A DNA stretch of 64,000 nt from WLWS01 sp965243105 (GTDB lineage Bacteria > Pseudomonadota > Gammaproteobacteria > Eutrophobiales > Eutrophobiaceae): NCBI GenBank assembly GCA_965243105.1, contig CBDEUC010000003.1, forward strand, positions 2,294,001 to 2,358,000. The letters are read 5' to 3'. Position numbers and translations under genes: made by a program. Shown here piece after piece: positions 55,716-64,000 of this stretch (position 1 is its first letter; the number at the start of each line of letters is the position of its first letter). The notes below the pieces were generated by a model that was not told where the DNA came from, ran no database searches, and saw only the letters and a program-made list of their open reading frames with translations.

Positions 55716-57032
55716 TCATAGCCCCTGCCAGCTATCCATCAGGTTGGGTAGCCACAATACTGCTTCGGGAAAAACGAGGATGAGGATAATGACAAGAACC
55801 TGCAGCGCGATGAATGGCAATATTCCCCTGTATATGTGCTGGATAGTAATTTCAGCGGGGGCCACCGCTTTCAGGTAAAACAGGGAAAAACCAAAGGGTG
55901 GAGTAAGAAAAGAGGTTTGCAGGTTAATGCCAATGAGAATGGCCAGCCATAGCAGGTCGATATTCAACACGATAGCAATAGGCTGCAGGATAGGCACGAC
56001 AATAAAGCAGATTTGCAGGAAATCCAGGAAGAAACCGAGTGCGAAAATCAAGGCCATACTGACGGCAAGGAAGCCCCATTCACCACCGGGCAGTGATAGC
56101 ATCAGGTCCCGCACCAGGGCAGCACCGCCCATTCCACGAAAAACCAGGCCAAATGCCGTTGCACCAACAAGGATCAGGAAAACCATGCTGGTGAGACGGG
56201 TAGTTTGCTGCATCGCCTGCTGAAGATTTTCCAGTGTCAGGCGTCGGTGAGCTGCGGCCAGTATCATCGCCCCGATTGCGCCGATTGCGGCTGACTCAGT
56301 CGGTGATGCAATGCCAAAGAATATGGAACCCAGTACTCCGAGCACGAGTACCAGGGGTGGCAGCAGCGTAAACAGGACCTTATCCCATAGTTTCTCATCG
56401 CTGTCGCTGGTGTTGATGGCCGGTCCGGCAGCCGGATTAAGCCAGGTATATATGGAGATATACGCGAGGAACAGCAGCACCAGGATAAGACCAGGAATGA
56501 CAGCTCCGATAAACAGTCGACCAACAGGTACCCCGATAACATCGCCGAGCAGGATCAGGATGATGCTGGGTGGAATAATCTGACCAAGGGTTCCTGCTGC
56601 GGCGATGGTGCCGGTGGAAAGTTGCGGCGAATAATCACGCTTTAGCATGGTTGGCAGGGCTATCACTCCCATGGTGACGACCGTCGCGCCGACGACGCCA
56701 GTGGTCGCTGCCAGCATCGCCCCAACCAGCACTACGGATATGGCAAGACCACCCCGCATTCGGCCAAATAACTGGCCCATGGTATCCAGCAGGTCTTCAG
56801 CTAGTCCTGACTTATCAAGAATGATCCCCATCAGGATGAAAAGTGGCACTGCCAGCAGGGTAAAGTTAGTCATCACCCCCCAGATTTGCAGGGGCAGAAG
56901 ATTAAAAAAGTCGATACCGAGAAATATACTGCCGTAGAGTAAAGCTACTGCACCGAGTGTAAATGCAACCGGGTAGCCAAGCAGAAGCATGACCATCAGG
57001 GTCAGGAACATCAGCGCAATCCAGAGACTCAC
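55716..57032 (-). CDS. TRAP transporter large permease (DctM family)
   Basis: 438 aa, about twelve membrane segments. Typical DctM elements: LGYPVAFTLGAVALLYG, GLAISVVLVGAMLAATTGVVGATVVTMGVIALP and LGQIIPPSIILILLGD, plus SPTESAAIGAIGAMI. Imports a carboxylate-type solute with sodium together with the small permease and a binding protein. Its ATG overlaps the dctQ stop (ATGA). No binding protein gene lies on either side, so the substrate is unknown. Confidence 0.93.
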   Translation of the reverse strand: MSLWIALMFLTLMVMLLLGYPVAFTLGAVALLYGSIFLGIDFFNLLPLQIWGVMTNFTLLAVPLFILMGIILDKSGLAEDLLDTMGQLFGRMRGGLAISVVLVGAMLAATTGVVGATVVTMGVIALPTMLKRDYSPQLSTGTIAAAGTLGQIIPPSIILILLGDVIGVPVGRLFIGAVIPGLILVLLFLAYISIYTWLNPAAGPAINTSDSDEKLWDKVLFTLLPPLVLVLGVLGSIFFGIASPTESAAIGAIGAMILAAAHRRLTLENLQQAMQQTTRLTSMVFLILVGATAFGLVFRGMGGAALVRDLMLSLPGGEWGFLAVSMALIFALGFFLDFLQICFIVVPILQPIAIVLNIDLLWLAILIGINLQTSFLTPPFGFSLFYLKAVAPAEITIQHIYRGILPFIALQVLVIILILVFPEAVLWLPNLMDSWQGL

Positions 57033-57556
57033 TGGTGTTTCTCCATGACGGTCAGCAGGTTCCTGGCAATGTCAGCCAGTCCCTGTAGCAGAAGAAGAAC
57101 AAACCCGGCAGGAATCACGGCTTTCAAAATCCAGCGGTAACCAAGTCCGCCCGGGTCGGGTGAGCCTTCCATTGACGAAAACGAAAGGGATACAAATGGC
57201 CAGGCGCAGTAAATAATCAGGCAGCAGTAGGGCAGAAGCATGAAAAGGCTGCCAAGCAGGTTAACCCAAGCTCGACGGTAATCATTCATGAAACGGCTCT
57301 GGTAAAAAAGATCCAGCCTCACATGATCGTCATGTTTGAATGTATAAGCCGCGCCAATAAGGAAAATCACTGCAAACAGGTGCCACTCCATTTCCTGCAG
57401 GGCGATGGAACCGCTGCTGAACAGGTAGCGCATGCTGACGTCGTAACTCACCAGCAGCACCAGTGCCAGCACGAGCCATGACACGGCTTTGCCCGAGTAC
57501 TCGCTACAGTCGTTAAGGAATTTTGAAATTAACCTGAGGGCTTTCAATGCCGGCAC
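57029..57556 (-). CDS. TRAP transporter small permease (DctQ family)
   Basis: 175 aa with four membrane segments. Family features: VSYDVSMRYLFSSGSIALQEMEWHLFAVIFLIGAAYTFKHDDHVRLDLFY. The EWHLF and KHDDHVRVD-like region is characteristic of the branch that includes keto-acid and mannitol/chloroaromatic transporters. Overlaps dctM by 4 bases. A 356-base AT-rich control region lies upstream. Confidence 0.9.
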   Translation of the reverse strand: MPALKALRLISKFLNDCSEYSGKAVSWLVLALVLLVSYDVSMRYLFSSGSIALQEMEWHLFAVIFLIGAAYTFKHDDHVRLDLFYQSRFMNDYRRAWVNLLGSLFMLLPYCCLIIYCAWPFVSLSFSSMEGSPDPGGLGYRWILKAVIPAGFVLLLLQGLADIARNLLTVMEKHQ

Positions 57557-57912
57557 TCACGCAAGTTAAGGACGCGGCAGTATAAACCATTCATTCAAGC
57601 CCGCAAAAATACAGGCACAGGTTTTATTCGAAACAACAGAAACTTACTGCTGATTCATCCAATGCATTGATAAAAATAGCGTGTAAAGCGGTATTTTATG
57701 CACAAGGTTCATAATATTGGAGCATGAAATAATAGTGAATGCTCACATACTTGTTCATATTATGAACAATATAGGTTTAACTTTCTGAATATAATGAGTT
57801 TTATTTGATTCCTGGCCAGTGCTGTCGTTTTCCATCGTTTTATTTTTGCCTTTGGCAAGCAAGTGCAAACGGGCACTTAATCCCCTGACTTATCCACAGA
57901 TTTATCATGGCC
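57557..57912. promoter_or_regulatory. AT-rich gap upstream of dctQM with paired operator-like sites
   Basis: No gene seen. GTTCATATTATGAAC at 57753-57767 is a perfect 15-base palindrome. The sequence GTTCATAATAT occurs at 57707-57717 on the plus strand and again at 57757-57767 on the minus strand, about 50 bases apart, which suggests two binding sites for one regulator. ksgA ends at the right edge. Confidence 0.5.
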
Positions 57913-58707
57913 TTAAACGGCCTCTGTAACGGCGTTGGACAGTGCCACGAAGTCAGCTACGCCCAGCTGCGCCGGTCGAAGCTTGCAGGATAATCCCTGG
58001 GCTTCAATTTCCTCTGCGGAAAGAAAGCCCTGCAGGGCTTTTCTTATTGTCTTGCGTCGTTGTGAAAATGCCTGTCTCACCAGTCTTTCAAAGATTTCCG
58101 GGCTGCTGATATGTGAAGAAATTTCGTCAGACGGTTGTAGCATCACCACGGCAGATGTGACTTTCGGGACCGGGGTGAAGGCAGTAGCAGGTACCTGGAA
58201 CAATTTTTTGACTTCGCAACGGGATTGAACCATTACCGAGAGACGGCCATAGCTTGCAGTGTTGCTTGTTGCACATATACGGTCGACTACTTCCTCCTGC
58301 AGCATGAAAAGCATACTCTTTACAGGTGCGAGTTGTTCAAGAAGGTGAAATAACAGCGGGGTAGAAATATTGTAGGGCAGGTTTCCAATCACCTGCAGTG
58401 GATGCGGTTCAATGCCTGCAAAGTCAAACCTGAGCGCGTCAGCACAGTAAAGGTGAAACTGCTGTACCCCCTCAAATTTAGCTTTAAGATCTTGTGCAAG
58501 ATCGCGGTCAATTTCAATGGCGTGAACCTGTTTTCCAAGTTTTATTAATTCTTCGGTCAACGCTCCTTTACCGGGACCGATTTCCACCACGGGCAGGGCG
58601 CTATCAAGCTCAATTGCATTGACGATTTTTGAGATGATATTCCTGTCATGTAGAAAATTCTGCCCAAAACGTTTTCTTGGACGATGCCTGGAAGTATCGG
58701 GTTGCAA
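57913..58707 (-). CDS. ksgA: 16S rRNA dimethyladenosine transferase
   Basis: 264 aa (also named rsmA). Dimethylates A1518 and A1519 of 16S rRNA. AdoMet-binding motifs: RKRFGQNFLHD, VEIGPGKGALTEEL, AIEIDRDLAQDL and the catalytic NLPYNIS. C-terminal helical domain present. Starts 4 bases after the pdxA stop, in the lptD-surA-pdxA-ksgA operon. Confidence 0.97.
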   Translation of the reverse strand: MQPDTSRHRPRKRFGQNFLHDRNIISKIVNAIELDSALPVVEIGPGKGALTEELIKLGKQVHAIEIDRDLAQDLKAKFEGVQQFHLYCADALRFDFAGIEPHPLQVIGNLPYNISTPLLFHLLEQLAPVKSMLFMLQEEVVDRICATSNTASYGRLSVMVQSRCEVKKLFQVPATAFTPVPKVTSAVVMLQPSDEISSHISSPEIFERLVRQAFSQRRKTIRKALQGFLSAEEIEAQGLSCKLRPAQLGVADFVALSNAVTEAV

Positions 58708-58711
58708 GTAA

Positions 58712-59701
58712 CTACTCCAGGGAGGATCTTGAAGCTACCATGCGAGCAGCTTCCAGGACCGCTCGTTCCAGGCTGCCGGATTCAGCCCGGCCCGTGGCGG
58801 CGAGGTCGAGGGCAGTCCCGTGATCCACGGAAGTTCGAATGATCGGAAGCCCAAGGGTGATGTTCACCGCGTCGCCAAACCCGTGTGACTTCAGCACTGT
58901 CAGTCCCTGGTCGTGATACATGGCAACCACGGCATCCACATTTTCCAGGGCCCTCGGGGTAAAAGCCGTGTCAGCCGGCACGGGGCCGCTCACCTTCAGA
59001 CCCTGTCCAGCCAGTCTTTGAATTGCCGGGGCTATTTCATTAATTTCCTCTTTTCCAAGCTCGCCCTGTTCACCGGCATGTGGGTTGAGGCCGCAAACCA
59101 CGATATTTGGCTGCGTGGCACCGTAATATTCCTTTAAACCCTGGTTGACCACCGTCACAACGGTTTCCACTTTCTTTGCCGTGATACTGGAACTGACTTT
59201 TGAAAGCGGAACATGCGTTGTCACCAGGGCCACCCTGAATTTTCCATTATCGAGCACCATCACCGGCTGTTCACAGTCGCACAATTTCGCAATGAACTCT
59301 GTATGGCCACTGAACTTATTTCCAGCCTGGTTGATGGCAGCCTTGTTAACCGGACCGGTCACCATGGCATCATATCGCCCACCCAGGCATCCCAGCGTGG
59401 CACTTCGAATGCATTCGAGGACATAGTCCTGCTGCTGCAGCTGTACCTGGCCGGGTACCACCGGCTGCGGGCATTTCAGTGGACTGAAAAACAGGATGCC
59501 GGGAGCGGCACCATCATCATCACCGGAGAACTCCCTGAGTTCGATTGGAATATTGAGAGTTGATGCTCTTTGTTCAAGAATTGCCGGATCAACAACGGCA
59601 ACCAGCGTGACGTCCAGCTGCCCCTGTGCGAGTTGTAATGCGATGTCCGGGCCAACGCCGGCGGGTTCCCCGAGCGTCAGGGCAATACGAGGTTTGGGCA
59701 G
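58712..59701 (-). CDS. pdxA: 4-hydroxythreonine-4-phosphate dehydrogenase, CTG start
   Basis: Vitamin B6 synthesis. Translating from the CTG at 59701 gives 329 aa, the exact length of E. coli PdxA, with PKPRIALTLGEPAGVGPDIAL at the N terminus. Further blocks are the metal/substrate site GHTEFIAKLC, the motif CGLNPHAGEQGELGKEE and MYHDQGLTVLKSHGFG. The frame upstream of the CTG has only three sense codons (GTT CCT GAT) and AAG before a TAG, with no ATG, GTG or TTG. AGAAGG lies 8 bases before the CTG. The next in-frame standard start (GTG at 59461) would delete the conserved first 80 residues. The start is one base after the surA stop. Confidence 0.93.
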   Translation of the reverse strand: MPKPRIALTLGEPAGVGPDIALQLAQGQLDVTLVAVVDPAILEQRASTLNIPIELREFSGDDDGAAPGILFFSPLKCPQPVVPGQVQLQQQDYVLECIRSATLGCLGGRYDAMVTGPVNKAAINQAGNKFSGHTEFIAKLCDCEQPVMVLDNGKFRVALVTTHVPLSKVSSSITAKKVETVVTVVNQGLKEYYGATQPNIVVCGLNPHAGEQGELGKEEINEIAPAIQRLAGQGLKVSGPVPADTAFTPRALENVDAVVAMYHDQGLTVLKSHGFGDAVNITLGLPIIRTSVDHGTALDLAATGRAESGSLERAVLEAARMVASRSSLE

Positions 59702-59702
59702 A

Positions 59703-60998
59703 TCAGGAACCTTCTATGCGGTACTCGACGTAGGCGTCGTCACGCATTTCACGCAACCAGTTCTGGTGCGCTTCTTCCAGCTTCCTGCGACGTATAGCTT
59801 CCCGTGCCTTGGCGCGCTTTACGTCTTCGGTGCTATCGTGTTCACGTCTTTCCAGTACCTGTACGATGTGAAAGCCGAACTGCGTTTTGAAAGGCGGGCT
59901 GATTTCGCCCGGTGCCAGTGCATTCATGGCATTCTCAAATTCGGGAACAAGGTCTCCCGGGCTGACCCAGCCCAGGCTGCCACCATCCGCTGCACTAACG
60001 CTGTCGTTGGAATTACCGCGAGCGAGGTCAGCGAAATCGTCACCACCCTTGATCCTGAGAAGTAGCTGGTCAAGGCGCCTTCTTGCATCGTCTTCACTCA
60101 CCAGCTCGTCAGGCCGTATCAGGATATGCCGGGCGTGGGTTTGTGTTACCACAACCTGCTCGGTGCTGCGCACGTCCAGTAGCTTGATAATATGAAAGCC
60201 ACTGGAACTGCGGATAATTTCGCTGTGGTCGCCTTTCTCCATGTCTGCTACAAATTCAGCAAAAAGAGTTGGCACCTGGCCCGCTTTTCTCCATCCCAGC
60301 TTACCCCCGTCAAGTGCATCCTGGCTGTCTGACCAGGTGGCGGCGAGTTGGGCAAAATCTTCGCCATTATTGAGGTCTTCCAGTACCTGGTTGGCAAATT
60401 TCTTTGCCTCGTCACGCTCAGCAGCGCTGGCCCCTTCAGGGGTGGCAATCAGGATATGGGCAAGGCTGTATTCTGTCTCGACTTCGCCCTGGTGCTCCTG
60501 GTTATCCATGTAATTCTGAATTTCCCGGTCTGTGACCGTGATTCGATTATCTACCTGTCTCTGGCGCAGGCGGGAGGTGAGAATTTCGTTGCGAATGTCT
60601 TCCCTGAATTTTTCATAGCTATAACCATCGCTCTCGAGGATCTCCCTGAACTGGGCAATGCTGAGCTTGTTTTCCGCAGCGATATTGCCGATCGTGCGGT
60701 TGAGTGATTCATCGTCAACGCGGATCCCGGTATTTTCCGCCATCTGGATCTGTAACTTGGTCAGGATCAGGCGGTCGAGCACCTGCTTTTGCAGGATAGA
60801 CGCAGGCGGCAGGGTCGTGCCCTGTTCTCGCAGTTGGTTCTGCACCGTCCTGATCTTATCGTCCAGCTCACTCTTCATAATGACGTCATCATTGATAACC
60901 GCGATGATGCGATCGAGTTCAACCGCGGCATGGCTCGATTGCACCAGGCAAACAAGGCCTAAAACTGTTAAAAATGAAGAAGTTAGACGCTTTTGCAT
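59703..60998 (-). CDS. surA: SurA, periplasmic peptidyl-prolyl isomerase and chaperone
   Basis: 431 aa. Signal peptide MQKRLTSSFLTVLGLVCLVQSSHA, N-terminal chaperone domain (LDRIIAVINDDVIMKSELDD) and two parvulin domains (SLAHILIATPEG ... LGWRKAGQVP and THARHILIRPDE ... LGWVSPGDLVP), then the C-terminal helix. Escorts outer-membrane proteins including LptD to the Bam complex. An in-frame GTG at 61013, inside lptD, is the alternative start. I prefer the ATG at 60998 because it begins directly with the signal peptide. Confidence 0.96.
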   Translation of the reverse strand: MQKRLTSSFLTVLGLVCLVQSSHAAVELDRIIAVINDDVIMKSELDDKIRTVQNQLREQGTTLPPASILQKQVLDRLILTKLQIQMAENTGIRVDDESLNRTIGNIAAENKLSIAQFREILESDGYSYEKFREDIRNEILTSRLRQRQVDNRITVTDREIQNYMDNQEHQGEVETEYSLAHILIATPEGASAAERDEAKKFANQVLEDLNNGEDFAQLAATWSDSQDALDGGKLGWRKAGQVPTLFAEFVADMEKGDHSEIIRSSSGFHIIKLLDVRSTEQVVVTQTHARHILIRPDELVSEDDARRRLDQLLLRIKGGDDFADLARGNSNDSVSAADGGSLGWVSPGDLVPEFENAMNALAPGEISPPFKTQFGFHIVQVLERREHDSTEDVKRAKAREAIRRRKLEEAHQNWLREMRDDAYVEYRIEGS

Positions 60999-61002
60999 AA
61001 AT

Positions 61003-63387
61003 TTAAAACCCACGTTCGTATCCCGGAATTTGCTGGTTGAGAAAGTCTACCGTTTTCTGGCCCACTCCGGCTAGTCCTTTTAGCTGAATCTGAAGGAAAA
61101 AGCCGGTCTGGAAATCACCCCGTAAATTGGTCAAAAAACGCCTTCCCACGGCCCTGAGACTCCAGCAACAGCTGTTGTACTCCACGCCGGCAAATGTCTC
61201 CAGTGACTTTTTCTCGCCAATGGCATAGTTCCAGCGCCCCACTACGCTCCAGTCCCGGCTCATGGGCCATCTCAGGGATACGTCGGTCTGTTCAATGTCG
61301 GTTGTATTGCGTCGAATTACCCCCGAAGGCGCGCGACGTACGCGGTAGGCCAGGTTCACGACCTTTCCTTCCTCCGGTCGATACTGCGCGCGAACATCCA
61401 GTTTTTGTGTAATGTTGTCGTTCGGGTCGTAATGTAACTCAGCAGTCAGGCTTGTCGATTTTGAAGGTGTCCAGCCAAGTTCCGCGACAAATGGTGAAAG
61501 CAGGTTGGTGTTGACCGCCCCGTTGTTAACGAGATTGCCAGAATTGTTTAGACGTTGCCTGATGACATCCTGATCCGCCAGGTAAAAACTTTGACCCACG
61601 CGAATATAGCCGTATCGTCGACCTGTTGTCCTGTTTATCAATCGACTGGTGACAGCAAGGGTAATTTGATTCGAATCACCCATCCTGTCAGCACCGGAGA
61701 AGCGGTCATTGCGGAAAAGCTGGTTGTATGAAAGGTTGAATATCTTGGTATCAAAAACCGGCAGGTTATCCTGGTTTTCTTCGGGTACGTAGAGATAGAA
61801 CAACCTTGGTTCAATGGTATGTAAAAAGCGATCACCGAAAAGTGACATGTCCTTTTCCAGGAAAATACCGCTATCAACACTAAAACTTGGAAGCACACGA
61901 CTGGGGGTTTCCTTGAATGGCCCCTCATCCGTCAGTGCATATTGTGTATAGCGGATCCCCAATTTAGGAGTGAAAAAGGCGGCTTTTGTGCGTAATGGAT
62001 AACTGACCGATGGAAACAGATCCATTCGAAACCCATTAACCGAGTTGTCGAGCAATATGTCTTCGGCTCTTTCAAAATGGGACAGTTCGCTGCTCAACTC
62101 GAAATTCAGCTTGTTCTTTCCGCGTGGGGAAAACGCTCTAAAACGTATCTGTGGCAGTCTCTGGTATGGTCGCGATGTTGGAGCGATACTATTGTCTACA
62201 ATCTGGAAATTCTGAACACGGGCTGAGGCATTCCACCAGCTGCCACGGTAACTGACATTGGCCAGTCTCTGCAAAAAGCGTCGACTGGTAGTTGTGAGCT
62301 GAGTACCCAGGTCCTCGAAATACTCCCGGTCGGACACACGCTTGTAAATCAACGACAGCTTGCCTGTTCTTCCAAAAGACTGGCTGTGTTCAAAATCGAT
62401 ATAGCTGCGGTCCAGGTCATTAAAGTTTGCGTCACTGGCGAGGTATTCAACGTTGAAAATACCTGAACCTCTTTCAAACAGGTAACGATATTCACCCATA
62501 CCCATCAGGCCACTGTCAGTCAGCAATCGCGGTGTAAAAGTGGCGTCCATGTTAGGCGCGATATTCCAGTAGTACGGTGTCCTGATATCAACGCCATTGT
62601 TATTAGACGAGCCAAAACTTGGCATGAGGAATCCGGATTTTCTTTTCAAGCCGAGTGGAAAAGTAATGTACGGTGTATAGAAGACCGGTATATCCTTGAT
62701 CTTTATAATTGCGTGCTTGCCAGTACCCCTGTCGGTCTCGTGGTTCAGGACAAGTTCCTTTGCGTTTATCTTCCAGAAATTATTACTCAGGCTGAATTCA
62801 CCGGTCTCGGGGTCGCAGGTGCTGAATTCAATATTTTTGCCCCTGGAAAGTGAGCCCGCGTCGATAAATAGTTCGTCCGCAGTGCCCCTTCCTCGAATGT
62901 CAATTAGCCGGTAATTTGCGTCTTTAAAGGTTCCTGAGCCTATATCCAGTTCGAGGTGTGATTTTGAGCTTTGCAGGTATAGTGCTTCGTCCCAGTAGTT
63001 AACATTACCTTCAAGATCGGCTGTTTCCCTTGTACTGTTGTAGTCAATTATGTCAGCGCTAACCTGTTTATTGTCCTTGGCAATTTCGGCATTACCTTCC
63101 AGGTGGGAGATGCCTTCCTCGATCAAATCTACAGTGTCTGCAGTGATAAAAGTATCTCCTTCATCGAGGATTTCTTCTATGGTTGGACGATCTGGTATGT
63201 CGAGACCAGCAGGACAAAGTCTCGTAGAGTATTGTTCCTGTGCACTTAGATGGGGCGGGCAAAAAGCCAGGATCAGGATGGTGAAAATATTACAGGAACG
63301 CAGGACACCTTTGCTACGCAAAAATTCGGTGTCAGTTACCGAAGCTCTTCGCAGGATGTTGCACGTCGTTCGCGGAGTCCAGGTCAT
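61003..63387 (-). CDS. lptD: LptD, LPS-assembly outer-membrane protein
   Basis: 794 aa. N-terminal hydrophobic leader (about 33-48, ending LSA), an OstA-type periplasmic beta-jellyroll (ITADTVDLIEEGISHLEGNAEI ... LQSSKSHLELDIGSGTF), then a large barrel. Conserved disulfide cysteines are visible: one near the N terminus (RLCPAG), one in FSTCDPETG and the CC pair in NSCCWSL. FYTPYITFPLG..RKSGFLMPSFG is the family's hallmark block. It inserts LPS in the outer leaflet with LptE. The leader before the hydrophobic core is unusually long. First gene of the surA-pdxA-ksgA operon. Confidence 0.95.
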   Translation of the reverse strand: MTWTPRTTCNILRRASVTDTEFLRSKGVLRSCNIFTILILAFCPPHLSAQEQYSTRLCPAGLDIPDRPTIEEILDEGDTFITADTVDLIEEGISHLEGNAEIAKDNKQVSADIIDYNSTRETADLEGNVNYWDEALYLQSSKSHLELDIGSGTFKDANYRLIDIRGRGTADELFIDAGSLSRGKNIEFSTCDPETGEFSLSNNFWKINAKELVLNHETDRGTGKHAIIKIKDIPVFYTPYITFPLGLKRKSGFLMPSFGSSNNNGVDIRTPYYWNIAPNMDATFTPRLLTDSGLMGMGEYRYLFERGSGIFNVEYLASDANFNDLDRSYIDFEHSQSFGRTGKLSLIYKRVSDREYFEDLGTQLTTTSRRFLQRLANVSYRGSWWNASARVQNFQIVDNSIAPTSRPYQRLPQIRFRAFSPRGKNKLNFELSSELSHFERAEDILLDNSVNGFRMDLFPSVSYPLRTKAAFFTPKLGIRYTQYALTDEGPFKETPSRVLPSFSVDSGIFLEKDMSLFGDRFLHTIEPRLFYLYVPEENQDNLPVFDTKIFNLSYNQLFRNDRFSGADRMGDSNQITLAVTSRLINRTTGRRYGYIRVGQSFYLADQDVIRQRLNNSGNLVNNGAVNTNLLSPFVAELGWTPSKSTSLTAELHYDPNDNITQKLDVRAQYRPEEGKVVNLAYRVRRAPSGVIRRNTTDIEQTDVSLRWPMSRDWSVVGRWNYAIGEKKSLETFAGVEYNSCCWSLRAVGRRFLTNLRGDFQTGFFLQIQLKGLAGVGQKTVDFLNQQIPGYERGF

Positions 63388-63509
63388 TATTAGATACTAG
63401 GAACCAATTTCATGGTTCACATTATTATTATAAATATTTTAGAGTCGGCGCATGCATGGGCTAGCCCCATGTTTGCTTCACCGCCCGGATTGACGAGCAA
63501 GCAATGCAC

Positions 63510-63752
63510 TCAGTCTGTTTCTTCAGTGGATTCGTTCTTATCCCGAATTTCGCCGAGCAGGATAATTACCTTGCTGAATCCGAATAGCAGGAGAATGCCA
63601 ATAACGCAGGTAAAAAACGCGCCCAGGCAGAATGCTCGATAGATGTCGCTCTCAATAACGAAGGTGCCGGAAAGGAAGACACCCGCCAGCGCCACAGCCA
63701 GGAATCCCATAGTTTGCAAAGACTTTACAATATCTGGAACAGAGGCTTTCAT
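63510..63752 (-). CDS. Small two-span membrane protein (80 aa, unknown)
   Basis: Two hydrophobic segments (about residues 17-33 and 40-66) with a charged C terminus (EIRDKNESTEETD). AAGGGG precedes the ATG by 11 bases. No family recognised. It stands 122 bases upstream of lptD on the same strand; a GGGCTAGCCC-centred hairpin at about 63457-63473 separates them. Confidence 0.5.
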   Translation of the reverse strand: MKASVPDIVKSLQTMGFLAVALAGVFLSGTFVIESDIYRAFCLGAFFTCVIGILLLFGFSKVIILLGEIRDKNESTEETD

Positions 63753-63854
63753 GGTCCAAATTCCCCTTTGAAATTGCTAGTAATTATCAGTGCTTACCCG
63801 ATGCGCGGTCAAGCCTGAAAAAGTAACAGGGCACGTCTCCTGGCCCGGGCATGT

Positions 63855-64000
63855 TCAGGGTAGTCGAATTACCGGGTCAGTCATGTTTGCGCGGTAAATA
63901 CTTGCTGTATTTCCTATTTTCTGTACCAGCTCTGCGCCGCTCTCGAGGCAAATTTGCTGGATCACTTCGTCACGTTTATCACGTTCACCCACGCGCACAC
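63855..64000 (-). CDS. yhbY: YhbY-type RNA-binding protein (CRM domain), C-terminal part
   Basis: Partial, cut by the window end. Reading the minus strand from 63998 gives a 47-residue C terminus: VRVGERDKRDEVIQQICLES, GAELVQKIGNTASIYRAN and MTDPVIRLP followed by TGA. The GAELVQ-IG--A--YR-N pattern is that of the CRS1/YhbY ribosome-assembly protein family. No ATG-start frame is visible because the 5' half lies beyond the window. Confidence 0.8.
   Translation of the reverse strand, partial: VRVGERDKRDEVIQQICLESGAELVQKIGNTASIYRANMTDPVIRLP

Overview
The window is a chromosomal stretch of a gammaproteobacterium, probably free-living and aerobic. The order is not resolved from sequence alone. The evidence is the set of gene blocks: yciB-yciI-bolA, trpS-scpA-scpB-rluB, rplM-rpsI, Coq7-type ubiquinone hydroxylase, and a folA/apaH/apaG ... 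ksgA/pdxA/surA/lptD arrangement that keeps the E. coli gene order. An LPS export protein (LptD), SurA and a two-partner secretion pore show a typical Gram-negative envelope. Base composition looks moderate by eye, with one clearly AT-richer stretch at about 15.4-20.9 kb. No CRISPR array, insertion sequence, integrase or phage gene was seen.

Layout. 0-9.3 kb: clpA (cut by the window edge)-clpS; a LysR regulator divergent from isocitrate lyase (aceA); a Nudix hydrolase; and a minus-strand run yciB-yciI-bolA-dam-dapE-phosphoribosyltransferase, in which dam has no ATG/GTG/TTG start. 9.3-15.4 kb: yciO, trpS, scpA, scpB, rluB, two small unknown proteins and an AsmA-like protein. 15.4-21.1 kb: an AT-rich two-partner secretion locus (tpsA-tpsB) flanked by a decayed tRNA 3' end and by an intact tRNA-Gln. 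21.1-28.7 kb: a DUF805 gene with an in-frame stop, rpsI-rplM, coq7, then a stress block (hsp20 with a sigma32-type promoter, Deg protease, oxyR), a CbbY-like phosphatase and rmuC. 28.7-41.8 kb: a radical SAM protein, zapE, siroheme sulfite reductase with DUF934, pyk, ssb/uvrA, and GTP-dependent PEP carboxykinase. 42-46.4 kb: a GGDEF protein with an HDOD partner, lgt, thyA, folA. 46.4-49.6 kb: apaH, apaG, comM, ubiK. 49.7-53.6 kb: two ammonium transporter/PII pairs, each behind a sigma54/NtrC-like control region. 53.7-57.6 kb: a double cyclic-nucleotide-binding plus rhodanese protein, aroE, and TRAP permeases without a binding protein. 57.9-64 kb: ksgA, pdxA (CTG start), surA, lptD, a small membrane protein and the end of yhbY.

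How the genes work together. aceA and pckG support growth on acetate or fatty acids, with pyk as the opposing glycolytic step. glnK/amtB with sigma54 control handles nitrogen limitation. cysI plus DUF934 serves sulfur assimilation. hsp20, Deg and OxyR form a stress cluster. lptD and surA serve outer-membrane assembly, and tpsB is a likely client of that machinery.

Points that stand out. (1) TpsA carries a roughly 430-residue C-terminal region after a Pro/Glu linker that I do not recognise. (2) Three genes within 4 kb (pckG, an HDOD gene, thyA) each need removal of one or two extra bases to read through, mostly in homopolymers, which points to either sequencing error or local decay. (3) Two conserved genes (dam, pdxA) lack ATG/GTG/TTG starts. 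(4) The ancestral lptD-to-apaH operon is interrupted by about 10 kb of nitrogen and transport genes.
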